From JBCBKU01 sp965267475 (GTDB taxonomy: Bacteria; Pseudomonadota; Alphaproteobacteria; Rhodobacterales; Rhodobacteraceae), in assembly GCA_965267475.1 (NCBI GenBank), contig OZ254079.1, forward strand, positions 2,108,001 through 2,172,000: a DNA stretch of 64,000 nt, in the 5' to 3' direction. The notes below the pieces were generated by a model. It saw only the letters and a list, made by a program, of their open reading frames with translations, was not told the origin of the DNA and searched no databases. Shown one piece after another: positions 8,749 to 18,457 of the stretch. The translations under genes were made by a program, and so were the position numbers. How positions within the stretch are numbered: position 1 is the first letter of the stretch; every line of letters starts with the position of its first letter.

Positions 8749-11700
8749 ATGATCGACAAGCACCCGCAGGATTTGGCGAAGGCACCGCCAAAACCGCGCC
8801 GTCAAGGACGGCGGCGGACGGGATTGCGTCGGATCTTCCTGCCGATTTTCGTGTTCTTTGCCATCGTGTTCGGGTCGCTGGCCTACACGGGTCAGCCTGT
8901 CTCGTTCCCTCGCTGGGCGACAGATTGGGTGCAAGACCGCATGAATGCCGGCATGGGCCAGTCCCGGGTGCGGATCGGCGATCTGGAGCTTCAGGTGATC
9001 TCCGGGCTGCCACGGGTCCTGATGCGGAACGTCACTCTGACAGATCCGACGGGGGCGAGTCTGGGTCAGTTGAACACTGTACGCGCTGGTTTTGCGCCGG
9101 ACAGCTTGGCACGCGGTATCGTCGCGCCTTCGGCGATGACCTTTTCGGGTGCTCAAATCACTATCAGGCGTTCGCTCGATGGGCGCTTCACGCTGTCCTT
9201 CGGTGGGTCCGGCGGGACACCAGACACCTTGCCAGGTCTTTTGGACCGGATCGATGCAACCTTCACCGAAGGACCCTTTCGGAATGTACGCACGGTTGAG
9301 GCCACCGATCTGACAATCGCCCTGGAAGATGCGCGGATCGGGCGGCTTTGGCAGGCCACCAACGGTTCCTTCCGGCTGGAAAACGGTGCTGACGATGTGG
9401 CCATCAATGTCTTCAGTGAGGTTTTCAACGGAACGGAAGATATCGGGGGCCTTCAGTTTTCCTTCCAGTCAAACAAGGCCGATGCCTCGGCGGCACTGGC
9501 CTTCCGCATGGACAACATGGCCGCCAGCGACATCGCGGCACAGGCGCCGGTGCTTGGATATCTCGATCTGGTCGATGCGCCCATCGACGGGGCCATGCGC
9601 TCGGTCTTTGCGGCGGATGGAACGCTGGAAAGCATCGCCGCCTCGCTTGAGATCGGAAAAGGTGTCTTCCGGCCCGGGCCTGATACCGACCCGATTGGTT
9701 TTTCATCGGCGCGCGCCTTCTTCGACTTCGACGCGATCGCCCAGAAGCTGACTTTCACCGAGGCGTCCGTGGCCACGGATCTGTTCTCGGCCAATGCCGA
9801 AGGACTGGCTTATGTGACCCCGGACGAGGACGGGCGCCCCGAGGCGATGCTGGGCCAGCTTCGGTTCAATGACATTGCGGTCGCATCGGGCGGCTATTTG
9901 CCCGAGGGGGCCACGTTTGACGGGGCGGGCGCGGATTTTCGGCTGACGCTGGATCCGTTTGCGGTTGAACTGGGCGAAGCGGTGATCCGGATCGGGGATG
10001 ACCGGGTCATGCTGTCGGGTCACGCTGCGGCCGCGAAAAACGGCTGGGACGTGGCGCTGAACGCAACGTCGGACCATCTGACGCCTGCGCGTGTCCTTGG
10101 CCTTTGGCCGGATCAGGTGATCCCAAACACGAAGTCATGGCTGGTCGAGAACCTTCTTGCGGCAAACCTGCGCAATATTTCAGGTGCGCTTCGCATCGCG
10201 CCCGGCCAGTCCGAGCGGGTGGCATTGTCCTTCGATTACGACGATGCAGTCGTGCGTGTCCTCGAAGAATTTCCCCCCGTCACGGGCGGTGCGGGCCATG
10301 CCGGGATATTCAATGACCAGTTCTCGATCACCATCGAAAAGGGCACCTTTGATCCGGGCGCAGGCGGTCTGATCGACGTGGCGGGATCCAGCGTGCAACT
10401 CGACAATATCGGGCAGAAACCGCCGCCCCCGGCACAGGTCAACCTGAAAACCGACAGCTCACTCGAGGCGCTTTTGACCATTATGGACAATGCGCCCTTC
10501 CGGATCCTTCAAAAGGCCAACCAGCCCGCGACGCTGGCCGAAGCCCGCGCGATCATGGAAGGCGATATCCGCTTCCTCTTGGAAGAACCGATCGAGATGG
10601 AGGACGTGTCGTTCGATGTCGCTGGGACGCTTCTGAACACCAGCTCAGAGGTGCTGATCCCAGACCGGGTGATCATTGCGCCGACGCTCAACGCATCGAT
10701 CACGCCCGAAGGCCTAGAGATCGCGGGCGCGGGCACGCTTGATGGTCTGCCGTTCGACATGGCCTGGTTCCAGCCCTTTGGCGATGCGGCAGACAACGGC
10801 AGCAATCTGGTGGCCTCGGTTGAGTTGTCGCAGAGGGCGTTGGACACATTCGAGATCGGATTGCCGCCTGGCACGGTCAGCGGGGAGGGCCGCGCCGAGG
10901 TCACGATCGATTTGCCGCGGGGGGGCGACCCTGTCATGCGGCTAACCTCGGATCTTGCGGACCTGACAGTGTCGGTTCCGGCGCTGGCTTGGCGGAAGCC
11001 GCCGGGCCAAACCGGCAATCTTGAGGTCTCGGGCACGTTGGGCGAACCCGTGCAGATCGATGGCGTATCGGTCGAGGCGCCGGGCTTCTCGGCAGCCGGG
11101 TTCGTGGAGCTTGGCGAGAACGGGGTGTTCCAATCGGCCCGCTTCGACAACGTGCGTTCGGGAAACTGGTTCGCGGCAGATGTCGAGATCACTGGGCGCG
11201 GTGCCGGTCGGGACCCGATCATTGCGCTGGTCGGGGGTGAGATCAATTTGCGTGAAGCGCCCTTCGACGAAACGAGCGCGGGGAGTGGCGGACCATTGAC
11301 CATTTCGCTTGATCGGCTGCGCGTGGCCGAGACCATCGCCATTCAGCCCTTTCAGGCAAATCTGACGTCCACCGGACCGCTTCAGGGGACATTCCAGGGG
11401 CGGGTGAACGGCGGCGCGCAGGTTCGGGGGTCGATCGTGCCCACGCTCAACGGGTCAGCCTTTCGGATACTCGGCAATGATGCCGGTGACATCATGCGGG
11501 ACGCGGGCGTCTTTGCGTCACTGGATGATGGATCCTTCGATATGATCCTGCGACCGCGCCCAGGTCGCGGCTTCGACGGCCAGCTACAGGTGCGCCAGAC
11601 CCGGCTAAGCGATCAGCCTGCTCTTGCGGCCCTGCTGGATGCCGTCAGCATTGTTGGCATTCTGGATGAACTGAACGGGCCGGGGATCTATTTTGACTCG

Positions 11701-12030
11701 CTCGATGCCCGGTTCCGCCTTCTGCCCCAGGGTGTCATCGTCGACCAAAGCGCAGCGGTCGGCGCGTCGCTTGGGGTGTCACTGGACGGGTTCTATGAGT
11801 TTGAGACCAACCGGGTCGATATGCAGGGCGTCGTGTCGCCCATCTATCTGCTGAATGGGATCGGTCAGATCTTCACGCGCCGGGGCGAGGGGCTGTTCGG
11901 TTTTGCTTTCAACATGACCGGCGATGCGGACGCGCCCCGGGTTGCGGTGAACCCTTTGTCGATCCTGACGCCCGGCATGTTCCGCGAAATTTTCCGGCGC
12001 CCGCCGCCCAGCCGGTCGGGATCGAACTGA
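8749..12030 (+). CDS. AsmA/YhdP-like envelope protein (DUF3971)
   Basis: 1,093-residue protein with a positively charged cytoplasmic tail, one N-terminal membrane helix (FLPIFVFFAIVFGSLAYT) and a very long beta-strand-rich region, ending in an AsmA-like C-terminal segment (SLGVSLDGFYEFETNRVDMQGVVSPIYLLNGI). This matches the YhdP/AsmA-like family. Such proteins are thought to bridge the periplasm and move phospholipids to the outer membrane; that role is family knowledge and not visible here. queA follows nine bases later, suggesting one transcript. Confidence 0.83.
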   Translation: MIDKHPQDLAKAPPKPRRQGRRRTGLRRIFLPIFVFFAIVFGSLAYTGQPVSFPRWATDWVQDRMNAGMGQSRVRIGDLELQVISGLPRVLMRNVTLTDPTGASLGQLNTVRAGFAPDSLARGIVAPSAMTFSGAQITIRRSLDGRFTLSFGGSGGTPDTLPGLLDRIDATFTEGPFRNVRTVEATDLTIALEDARIGRLWQATNGSFRLENGADDVAINVFSEVFNGTEDIGGLQFSFQSNKADASAALAFRMDNMAASDIAAQAPVLGYLDLVDAPIDGAMRSVFAADGTLESIAASLEIGKGVFRPGPDTDPIGFSSARAFFDFDAIAQKLTFTEASVATDLFSANAEGLAYVTPDEDGRPEAMLGQLRFNDIAVASGGYLPEGATFDGAGADFRLTLDPFAVELGEAVIRIGDDRVMLSGHAAAAKNGWDVALNATSDHLTPARVLGLWPDQVIPNTKSWLVENLLAANLRNISGALRIAPGQSERVALSFDYDDAVVRVLEEFPPVTGGAGHAGIFNDQFSITIEKGTFDPGAGGLIDVAGSSVQLDNIGQKPPPPAQVNLKTDSSLEALLTIMDNAPFRILQKANQPATLAEARAIMEGDIRFLLEEPIEMEDVSFDVAGTLLNTSSEVLIPDRVIIAPTLNASITPEGLEIAGAGTLDGLPFDMAWFQPFGDAADNGSNLVASVELSQRALDTFEIGLPPGTVSGEGRAEVTIDLPRGGDPVMRLTSDLADLTVSVPALAWRKPPGQTGNLEVSGTLGEPVQIDGVSVEAPGFSAAGFVELGENGVFQSARFDNVRSGNWFAADVEITGRGAGRDPIIALVGGEINLREAPFDETSAGSGGPLTISLDRLRVAETIAIQPFQANLTSTGPLQGTFQGRVNGGAQVRGSIVPTLNGSAFRILGNDAGDIMRDAGVFASLDDGSFDMILRPRPGRGFDGQLQVRQTRLSDQPALAALLDAVSIVGILDELNGPGIYFDSLDARFRLLPQGVIVDQSAAVGASLGVSLDGFYEFETNRVDMQGVVSPIYLLNGIGQIFTRRGEGLFGFAFNMTGDADAPRVAVNPLSILTPGMFREIFRRPPPSRSGSN

Positions 12031-12038
12031 CGCCCGCC

Positions 12039-13109
12039 ATGCAGCTTTCCGATTTCGATTTTGACCTGCCTGAGCAGCTGATCGCCACGCGGCCTGCCGT
12101 GCCCCGGTCGTCGGCGCGGATGCTCGTGGCAAAGGGCAGGGCGATCACCGATGCCGTTGCGTGCGATCTGCCAACTTTCCTGGACCCCGGCGACCGCCTG
12201 ATCCTGAACGACACCAAAGTGTTGCCCGCACGACTTTCGGGCCTGCGCCGCCGGTCAGGTCCTGAGGGCGAAAGCGAAGCGCGGATCGAGGCGACGCTTC
12301 TGCAACCGAACCCGGATGGGACCTGGCAGGCGCTTTTGAAGCCCCTGAAACGCGTCAAGGACGGGGAAACGCTGATCTTCGGGGATAAGTTGACTGCGCG
12401 CGTCATAGGCCGGGATGCGGGTCAGGCCCGGTTGGAATTTGATGCCCAAGGCGCGGCGTTCGATGCTGCGCTGGATCAAGCGGGGTCGATGCCCCTGCCG
12501 CCATACATCGCCGCAAAACGACCCGCCGACGACCGCGACCGCGAAGATTATCAGACCGTCTGGGCCCGCGCCGCCGGGGCCGTCGCGGCGCCCACGGCCT
12601 CGCTTCATTTCGATGATGCCCTGTTGGCTGGGTTGGCTGCGCGGGGTGTGAAGACCACCTTTGTCACGCTCCATGTGGGCGCAGGGACCTTTCTGCCCGT
12701 GAAAGTGGACAATATCGACGATCACCGCATGCATGCCGAATGGGGTGAGATCACTGACGCCGCCGCAGATGAGATCAACCAGACCCGAAGCGCCGGGGGC
12801 CGGATCATCCCGGTAGGCACGACAGCGCTTCGTCTGATCGAGACGGCAGGACGGAGCGGGGGCGAATTGACACAGTGGCAGGGCGAGACGGATATCTTCA
12901 TTCGTCCGGGGTTCGACTTTCAGGTCGCCGATGGCCTGATGACCAATTTCCACCTTCCGAAATCAACATTGATGATGCTGGTCTCGGCGCTCATGGGGAC
13001 CGAGACCGTGCGCGCCATCTATGCCCACGCCATCCGCGAGAATTATCGGTTTTTTTCCTATGGCGATGCGTCGCTTTTGCTGCCAGAGGATCAAACGCGA
13101 CGCACCTAG
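12039..13109 (+). CDS. queA: tRNA preQ1(34) ribosyltransferase-isomerase QueA
   Basis: Transfers and isomerises the ribosyl group of S-adenosylmethionine onto preQ1 at tRNA position 34, giving epoxyqueuosine. The 356-residue length is normal. Signature stretches are RLILNDTKVLPARL, TLHVGAGTFLPVKVDNIDDHRMHAEW and TNFHLPKSTLMMLVSALMG. It lies nine bases behind the AsmA-like gene and is probably translated from the same mRNA. Confidence 0.97.
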   Translation: MQLSDFDFDLPEQLIATRPAVPRSSARMLVAKGRAITDAVACDLPTFLDPGDRLILNDTKVLPARLSGLRRRSGPEGESEARIEATLLQPNPDGTWQALLKPLKRVKDGETLIFGDKLTARVIGRDAGQARLEFDAQGAAFDAALDQAGSMPLPPYIAAKRPADDRDREDYQTVWARAAGAVAAPTASLHFDDALLAGLAARGVKTTFVTLHVGAGTFLPVKVDNIDDHRMHAEWGEITDAAADEINQTRSAGGRIIPVGTTALRLIETAGRSGGELTQWQGETDIFIRPGFDFQVADGLMTNFHLPKSTLMMLVSALMGTETVRAIYAHAIRENYRFFSYGDASLLLPEDQTRRT

Positions 13110-13178
13110 GTCGGGAACGCGCCGGACAAGCCGCTCGACCATGCGGTAGGGGCGGCCACAGATTTCTCGGAGGCGGTC

Positions 13179-14471
13179 ATGCTTCGCGTTTTTGGCAGTG
13201 CTTGGGCGCTATTTCTTGGGCTCGCGCTTTTGATGTTGGGCAACGGCGTTCAAGGCACGCTTCTGGGCATCAGAGGCGGCATCGAAGGCTTCGACACCTC
13301 TGCCATGGCCATCGTGATGTCCGCCTATTTCCTTGGATTTCTGGGCGGATCGCGCATGACGCCGTGGCTGATCCGGCGGGTCGGCCATGTGCGGGTCTTT
13401 GCCGCGCTTGGGTCGCTGGTTTCGGCCACGTTGATTTTGTTTCCAACCTTCACGGATCCGGCAGTCTGGGTGGTTTTGCGCTTCGTGACCGGGTTTTGCT
13501 TTTCCGGGATTTATGTGACCACAGAAAGCTGGCTGAACAACTCGGTCGACAATGCAAATCGCGGCAAGGCCCTGTCGCTTTATCTGATCGTTCAGATGGT
13601 TGGCGTCATTGCCGCGCAGGGGATCCTGTTTCTGGGCGATCCATCTGGGTTCGTCCTGTTCGTCATACCCTCGGTCCTGGTGTCGATTGCCTTCACGCCG
13701 ATCCTGTTGTCGATCAACCCCACGCCTGCATTCGAGGCCACCAAGCCGCTGTCGATCCGCGAACTGTTTGAAATCTCGCCCCTGGGCTGTGTCTCGGTGT
13801 TCTTCCTGGGCGGTGTGTTCTCGGCCATGTTCGGCATGGCCTCGGTCTATGGCACCGAAGCAGGGATGTCGGTCGCCCAAATCTCGATCTTCGTGGCGTC
13901 GATCTATGCGGGCGGGCTGGTCCTGCAATTTCCAATTGGCTGGATCTCGGACCGGATGGACCGGCGCGTCCTGATCCTTGCAACCGCTCTGTTCGGGGGA
14001 ACCGCCGCGATCCTGGGCGTGCTTGGCGGGGCAAGCTTTCCCGTTCTTCTTGTCGCGGCCTTCCTGGTCGGCGGGGCGTCGAACCCGCTTTACGCGCTTA
14101 TCCTGGCCTATACGAACGACTTTTTGGATGGCGATGACATGGCCGCGGCTTCGGGCGGGCTGATATTCCTGAACGGGATCGGCGCGATCATCGGTCCGAT
14201 CCTGACGGGTTGGGCCATGGGGGTCATCGGTCCCAGTGGTTTCTGGGTTTTCATTACGGCAATGCTACTTGCCATCGGGCTTTACGCCATGTGGCGGATG
14301 TCGCGCCGCCCGGCCACGGTCACCCCGGACGAGACGGTCAGCTATGCACCGATCCTTCCGTCTGCATCGCCCGTCGCGATCGAGGCCGCGCAAGAGGTTT
14401 ATGCTGAAAACCTGGATGCGGCCGAGGACGCAACGGCAACAGTGGACGATAGGTCGGAGCGCGCATCTTGA
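13179..14471 (+). CDS. MFS permease, YcaD-like
   Basis: Twelve-helix major facilitator protein of 430 residues. The first helices (ALFLGLALLMLGNGVQGTLLGIRG) and the stretch FVTGFCFSGIYVTTESWLNNSVDNANRGKALSLY match the YcaD/MFS_1 group. The C-terminal tail of about 60 residues is acidic and soluble. A GGAGG site lies ten bases before the ATG. The substrate is unknown. Confidence 0.85.
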   Translation: MLRVFGSAWALFLGLALLMLGNGVQGTLLGIRGGIEGFDTSAMAIVMSAYFLGFLGGSRMTPWLIRRVGHVRVFAALGSLVSATLILFPTFTDPAVWVVLRFVTGFCFSGIYVTTESWLNNSVDNANRGKALSLYLIVQMVGVIAAQGILFLGDPSGFVLFVIPSVLVSIAFTPILLSINPTPAFEATKPLSIRELFEISPLGCVSVFFLGGVFSAMFGMASVYGTEAGMSVAQISIFVASIYAGGLVLQFPIGWISDRMDRRVLILATALFGGTAAILGVLGGASFPVLLVAAFLVGGASNPLYALILAYTNDFLDGDDMAAASGGLIFLNGIGAIIGPILTGWAMGVIGPSGFWVFITAMLLAIGLYAMWRMSRRPATVTPDETVSYAPILPSASPVAIEAAQEVYAENLDAAEDATATVDDRSERAS

Positions 14472-14538
14472 TCTTGTGTAAACGCTTTGTAACGGTCCGA
14501 CTCAATAAGGTGTGTTTGTCGGTTGAGGAGAACACAAG

Positions 14539-15120
14539 ATGGTGAAGCCCGAAGAGGTGCTGAGCTATTGGCTGGACGAGCAAGGTCCGGAGAATTGGTA
14601 CAAGGGCGGGGACGCGCTCGATGCCGAAATCCGGGAAAAATTCGAGACGACCTGGCAGGCTGCCATGGATGGCGCCTTGTCGCTTTGGCTGACCTATGCC
14701 AGCGGATCCCTTGCCTATGTCATCCTGACCGACCAATTCCCGCGCAACATGTTCCGCGGGACGTCAATGGCCTTTGCGTCCGATCCTTTGGCCATGGCGG
14801 CGGCCAAGATGGCCATCGGCAAGGACTGGGACATGCGGATCGACGAACCGGCGCGGCAGTTCTTTTATATGCCGCTGATGCATTCGGAATGCCTGAGCGA
14901 TCAGGACCGCTGCATCCGGCTTCTGAAAGTCCGGATGCCGGAAGGCGGCGACAACCATTTGCTTCACGCAAAAGCGCACCGCGAGGTGATCCGCAAGTTC
15001 GGGCGCTTTCCGACACGGAACGAAGCGCTGTCGCGCAACACGCGCGAAACCGAACAGACCTATCTGGATGAAGGCGGATATGGCGCGACCGTGCGGCAGC
15101 TTCAGGCCGCGGACGCATAA
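14539..15120 (+). CDS. DUF924 family protein
   Basis: 193-residue soluble, helix-rich protein with the DUF924 hallmarks: N-terminal VLSYWLDEQGPENWYKGGDALD, then LTDQFPRNMFRGTSMAFASDPLA and FFYMPLMHSECLSDQD. It is related in fold to TPR-like proteins; no enzymatic activity is established. GAGGAG precedes the ATG. It stands alone between the MFS gene and the leftward gpt gene. Confidence 0.88.
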   Translation: MVKPEEVLSYWLDEQGPENWYKGGDALDAEIREKFETTWQAAMDGALSLWLTYASGSLAYVILTDQFPRNMFRGTSMAFASDPLAMAAAKMAIGKDWDMRIDEPARQFFYMPLMHSECLSDQDRCIRLLKVRMPEGGDNHLLHAKAHREVIRKFGRFPTRNEALSRNTRETEQTYLDEGGYGATVRQLQAADA

Positions 15121-15147
15121 GGTTCGGGCGGTAGCTCTCTGAAATAC

Positions 15148-15666
15148 CTAGTCGGTGCCTCGATAGGGCTCGACATATTGCAAGGCCATATCCCAGGGAA
15201 AGAAGATCCAGGTGTCCTGGCTGACCCCGGTGATGAACGTGTCCACCTGCTCCTCGCCCATGGGTTTGGCATAGACCGTCGCGAAATGCGCCTTCGGAAA
15301 AAGCTCTCGCACCAGTTCAAGCGTTTTACCGCTGTCGACCAGATCGTCGACAATCAAAATGCCTGTCCCGTCGCCCATCAGATCAGCGTCAGGTGATTTC
15401 AGAACCTCGGCATCCCGCTGCTTGTCGGCCTTGCCGCCGCCTGAGTGATAAGATTTTACCGAGATCGTATCGACTGTCCGGATGTCCAATTCGCGCGCAA
15501 CAATCATTGCAGGCGCCATGCCGCCACGAGTGATGGCCACAACCGCCTTCCAGGACCCGTCATCCGGCCCGCGCCCGTCCAGACGCCAGGCAAGGGCACG
15601 CGCATCGCGATGAATCTGGTCCCAACTGACATGGAACCCTTTTTCATGTGGCAGACGGTCGTTCAT
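15148..15666 (-). CDS. gpt: Xanthine-guanine phosphoribosyltransferase
   Basis: Purine-salvage enzyme that converts xanthine or guanine plus PRPP to the nucleotide. The 172-residue protein has the PRPP-binding loop ILIVDDLVDSGKT and the N-terminal VAITRGGMAPAMIVARELDIR. Both are close to E. coli Gpt, although the length is somewhat greater. fabI lies 12 bases upstream on the same strand. Confidence 0.92.
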   Translation of the reverse strand: MNDRLPHEKGFHVSWDQIHRDARALAWRLDGRGPDDGSWKAVVAITRGGMAPAMIVARELDIRTVDTISVKSYHSGGGKADKQRDAEVLKSPDADLMGDGTGILIVDDLVDSGKTLELVRELFPKAHFATVYAKPMGEEQVDTFITGVSQDTWIFFPWDMALQYVEPYRGTD

Positions 15667-15678
15667 GGGCCAGCTCCC

Positions 15679-16485
15679 TTACACCGTCGATATATCGGGC
15701 GCGTCGACGGCCTTCATCCCGACCGCGTGATACCCTGCATCGACATGCAGAACCTCGCCGGTCACGCCCGCGCCGAGATCTGACAGCAGATACAGCGCAG
15801 ATCCGCCGACATCGTCGATGGTCACGTTCCGACGAAGCGGAGAGTTGAACTCGTTCCACTTCATGATGTAACGGAAATCCCCGATCCCGGATGCCGCAAG
15901 GGTCTTGATCGGACCTGCCGAAATAGCGTTGCAGCGGATGCCGTCCTTGCCCAGATCCTCGGCGATGTACCTTACAGACGCCTCAAGGGCGGCCTTGGCC
16001 AGTCCCATGACGTTGTAATGCGGCATGACCTTTTCGGCGCCGTAATAGGTCAGCGTCAAAAGCGATCCGCCATCGGTCATCAGCGCGGCTGCCCGACGCG
16101 ACACCGCCGTGAAGGAATAGACCGAGATATCCATGGACATCAGGAAGTTGTCGCGGCTGGTATCGACGTAACGCCCACGCAGTTCGTTTTTGTCAGAGAA
16201 ACCAATAGCATGGACAACGAAATCAATCTTGCCCCAGCGTTTTTCCAGCGCGCTGAACAGCGCATCGATCGAGGCTTCGTCAGCAACATCGCAGGGCAGC
16301 ACGATGTCCGAGCCAATTTGTGCCGCCAGCGGATCGACCCGTTTCTTCAACGCGTCTCCCTGATAGGAAAAGGCCAGTTCGGCACCGTGTTCGGCACAGG
16401 CCTTGGCGATGCCCCAAGCGATGGATTTGTCGTTGGCCAGGCCCATGATAAGGCCGCGTTTGCCCTGCATTAGTGGTGCAGTCAT
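15679..16485 (-). CDS. fabI: Enoyl-[acyl-carrier-protein] reductase (NADH) FabI
   Basis: Last reductive step of each type II fatty acid elongation cycle. The 268-residue short-chain dehydrogenase has the FabI dinucleotide loop GLANDKSIAWGIAKACAEHGAEL and the YxxMxxxK-type catalytic set in YNVMGLAKAALEAS. A conserved SAGPIKTLAASGI follows. It is divergent from pdxH, with 123 bp between them. The target of triclosan-type inhibitors in other bacteria belongs to the same family. Confidence 0.95.
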   Translation of the reverse strand: MTAPLMQGKRGLIMGLANDKSIAWGIAKACAEHGAELAFSYQGDALKKRVDPLAAQIGSDIVLPCDVADEASIDALFSALEKRWGKIDFVVHAIGFSDKNELRGRYVDTSRDNFLMSMDISVYSFTAVSRRAAALMTDGGSLLTLTYYGAEKVMPHYNVMGLAKAALEASVRYIAEDLGKDGIRCNAISAGPIKTLAASGIGDFRYIMKWNEFNSPLRRNVTIDDVGGSALYLLSDLGAGVTGEVLHVDAGYHAVGMKAVDAPDISTV

Positions 16486-16608
16486 CTTCTGTCCCGTCTC
16501 AGCCCCGCGTCAGGCTGCTCTAGGATATTGCCCGCCGCTCGGCAAGGGTGGGGCCTTGTGGCATGTGTGGATAGTTCCTAAACCATCCGTCCGGCGGAAA
16601 GGTGCACC

Positions 16609-17214
16609 ATGACGGAACGCGACGGAATTTTTGCAGGCAATGACCCCATTCAAATCGTGCGCGGGTGGATGGCCGAAGCGCGCGACGCCGAAAAGGTGGA
16701 CCCCAACGCCATTGCCCTTGCATCTGTCGATGCCGACGGCCTGCCGAATGTGCGCATGGTTCTTCTGAAAGAGATCGAGGATAACGCCTTCGTATTCTAT
16801 ACCAATTACGAAAGCCAGAAAGGGCAGGAACTGGACGCCTCTCGCAAGGCTGCATTTGTGCTACATTGGAAGTCGCTCGGACGGCAAATCCGGGTTCGCG
16901 GAATGGTAGAACGCGAAGATGGGCCGCAGGCGGATGCCTATTTCCAAAGCCGCGCCCTACAGTCACGGATCGGGGCCTGGGCGTCGAAGCAGTCACGCCC
17001 TTTGGCGTCGCGGGCCGCATTGGTTGCGGAGGCCGCCAAAACCGCAGCCACATTCGGGAAAACCGTACACCGTCCGCCCTTTTGGGGAGGATATCGCATT
17101 CGCCCGCTTGAGATCGAGTTCTGGGCAGATGGGGCCTACCGGATGCATGACCGCTTCCGCTGGCGCCGTGAGACCCTTGAAGACGCGTGGAATATCACGC
17201 GTTTGAACCCGTAG
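16609..17214 (+). CDS. pdxH: Pyridoxamine 5'-phosphate oxidase
   Basis: FMN enzyme that oxidises pyridoxine or pyridoxamine 5'-phosphate to pyridoxal phosphate. The 201-residue protein has the family landmarks NVRMVLLKEIEDNAFVFYTNYESQKGQEL, the FMN-binding QIRVRGMVE and the C-terminal WRRETLEDAWNITRLNP. Length and motifs are complete. Confidence 0.96.
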   Translation: MTERDGIFAGNDPIQIVRGWMAEARDAEKVDPNAIALASVDADGLPNVRMVLLKEIEDNAFVFYTNYESQKGQELDASRKAAFVLHWKSLGRQIRVRGMVEREDGPQADAYFQSRALQSRIGAWASKQSRPLASRAALVAEAAKTAATFGKTVHRPPFWGGYRIRPLEIEFWADGAYRMHDRFRWRRETLEDAWNITRLNP

Positions 17215-17338
17215 GCCTATGGCGCCAGCCGCGCAACAATCACGGAAACAATTAATTTTTTGCCTTGCAACAAAGGTTCAACTGGCACTTAGTGGGCAAA
17301 ACAAGCCGACGGGCTAAGAACACCAAAAGCGATGTGCA

Positions 17339-17878
17339 ATGAGCGACGGGGACGAGGGGACACGCCAGGTCGTAGGCCGGGTTAAGTGGTTTGACCCCTC
17401 AAAAGGTTTTGGATTTGTCGTGGCCGACGAGGGCGGCCCGGATATTCTGTTGCACGCCAATGTGCTGCGCAACTATGGGCAGAGTTCGGTCGCGGATGCC
17501 GCTGGCATCGAAGTGGTCGTTCAGGAAACGGCGCGCGGGATCCAAGCGGTTGAAGTTCTGCGAATAGAACCGCCCGAAGGCGGGGCTGGTCCATTGGAGG
17601 AAGAGGAAGACCGGGGCATCGGTGAACCGGTTGATTTATCTCTTCCTTTGGAACCTGCGCGTGTAAAATGGTTCGATAAAGGCAAGGGCTTTGGATTTGC
17701 CAATGTCTTTTCGCGGGACGAAGACGTCTTCCTGCATATCGAAGTCTTACGCCGCTCGGGCCTGGCCGATTTGCAACCCGGCGAAGCGGTGGCGCTTCGC
17801 GTGATCGATGGCAAGCGTGGCCGGATGGCGGTTCAGGTGGCCAGTTGGGAGGCCGCACTGAAAGGTCCGGACGCGTGA
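17339..17878 (+). CDS. Protein with two cold-shock domains
   Basis: 179-residue nucleic-acid-binding protein with two CSDs: residues about 8-70 (GRVKWFDPSKGFGFVVADEG) and about 108-175 (ARVKWFDKGKGFGFANVFSR), joined by an acidic linker. Both carry the RNP1 core KGFGF; the RNP2 region is LLHANVL in the first and FLHIEVL in the second. Double-CSD proteins of this kind are typical of alphaproteobacteria and act as RNA chaperones in cold or stationary phase. The 124-bp 5' region has no clear Shine-Dalgarno site. Its TGA overlaps the GTG start of the next gene. Confidence 0.93.
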   Translation: MSDGDEGTRQVVGRVKWFDPSKGFGFVVADEGGPDILLHANVLRNYGQSSVADAAGIEVVVQETARGIQAVEVLRIEPPEGGAGPLEEEEDRGIGEPVDLSLPLEPARVKWFDKGKGFGFANVFSRDEDVFLHIEVLRRSGLADLQPGEAVALRVIDGKRGRMAVQVASWEAALKGPDA

Positions 17879-18339
17879 TCCTTCGGATCGCGCTGTGCGC
17901 AGGATTGGTCGCCGGAACTGCGGCGGCCGAATGCTCTATCGAACGCGTCGACCTTCGGGGCGACTTCGGTTCGGCCCGATTCACGGTCGAACTGGCGGAT
18001 GAACCCGCCGAGCGGTCCCAAGGCCTGATGAATCGCGAAAGCCTGCCCACCAGCGCGGGCATGTTGTTTGTTTATGAAACGCCGCAGTCGGCCAGTTTCT
18101 GGATGCGCAACACGCTGATTCCCCTGGATATGATTTTCATGACGCCCGACGGGGTCGTGAAGAAGGTGCATGCCAACGCGATCCCGCTGGATGAAACGCC
18201 GATCTTCGGCGGTGACGGGATTATCGCCGTCCTTGAGATCAATGGCGGCCTGGCCGAGCAACTTGGGATCGAGGCCGGGGCGGAAATGCGCCACCCTGCG
18301 CTGGATCAGGCCTCGGCTGCTTGGCCTTGCGATCAGTAA
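17875..18339 (+). CDS. Secreted DUF192 protein
   Basis: 154-residue protein of the DUF192 family with a signal peptide (VILRIALCAGLVAGTAAA) and the conserved QGLMNRESLPTSAGMLFVY and FWMRNTLIPLDMIFM. The GTG start at 17875 is chosen because it overlaps the preceding TGA (GTGA) and puts the signal peptide at the N-terminus; translation is therefore probably coupled to the cold-shock gene. It is predicted to be periplasmic. Function is unknown. Confidence 0.86.
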   Translation: MILRIALCAGLVAGTAAAECSIERVDLRGDFGSARFTVELADEPAERSQGLMNRESLPTSAGMLFVYETPQSASFWMRNTLIPLDMIFMTPDGVVKKVHANAIPLDETPIFGGDGIIAVLEINGGLAEQLGIEAGAEMRHPALDQASAAWPCDQ

Positions 18340-18380
18340 GGGCTTTTCACCGGCTGAACTTGCGCGTATGAGACGCCCGT

Positions 18381-18457
18381 CGGGGCGTGGCGCAGTCTGG
18401 TAGCGCACCTGTTTTGGGTACAGGGGGTCGTGAGTTCGAATCTCGCCGCCCCGACCA
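18381..18457 (+). tRNA. tRNA-Pro (TGG anticodon)
   Basis: 77-base cloverleaf with encoded CCA. The acceptor stem CGGGGCG pairs with CGCCCCG, the anticodon stem CCTGT with ACAGG, and the loop TTTGGGT gives anticodon TGG. The T-arm GTGAG-TTCGAAT-CTCGC is intact. It follows the DUF192 gene by 41 bases. Confidence 0.97.
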
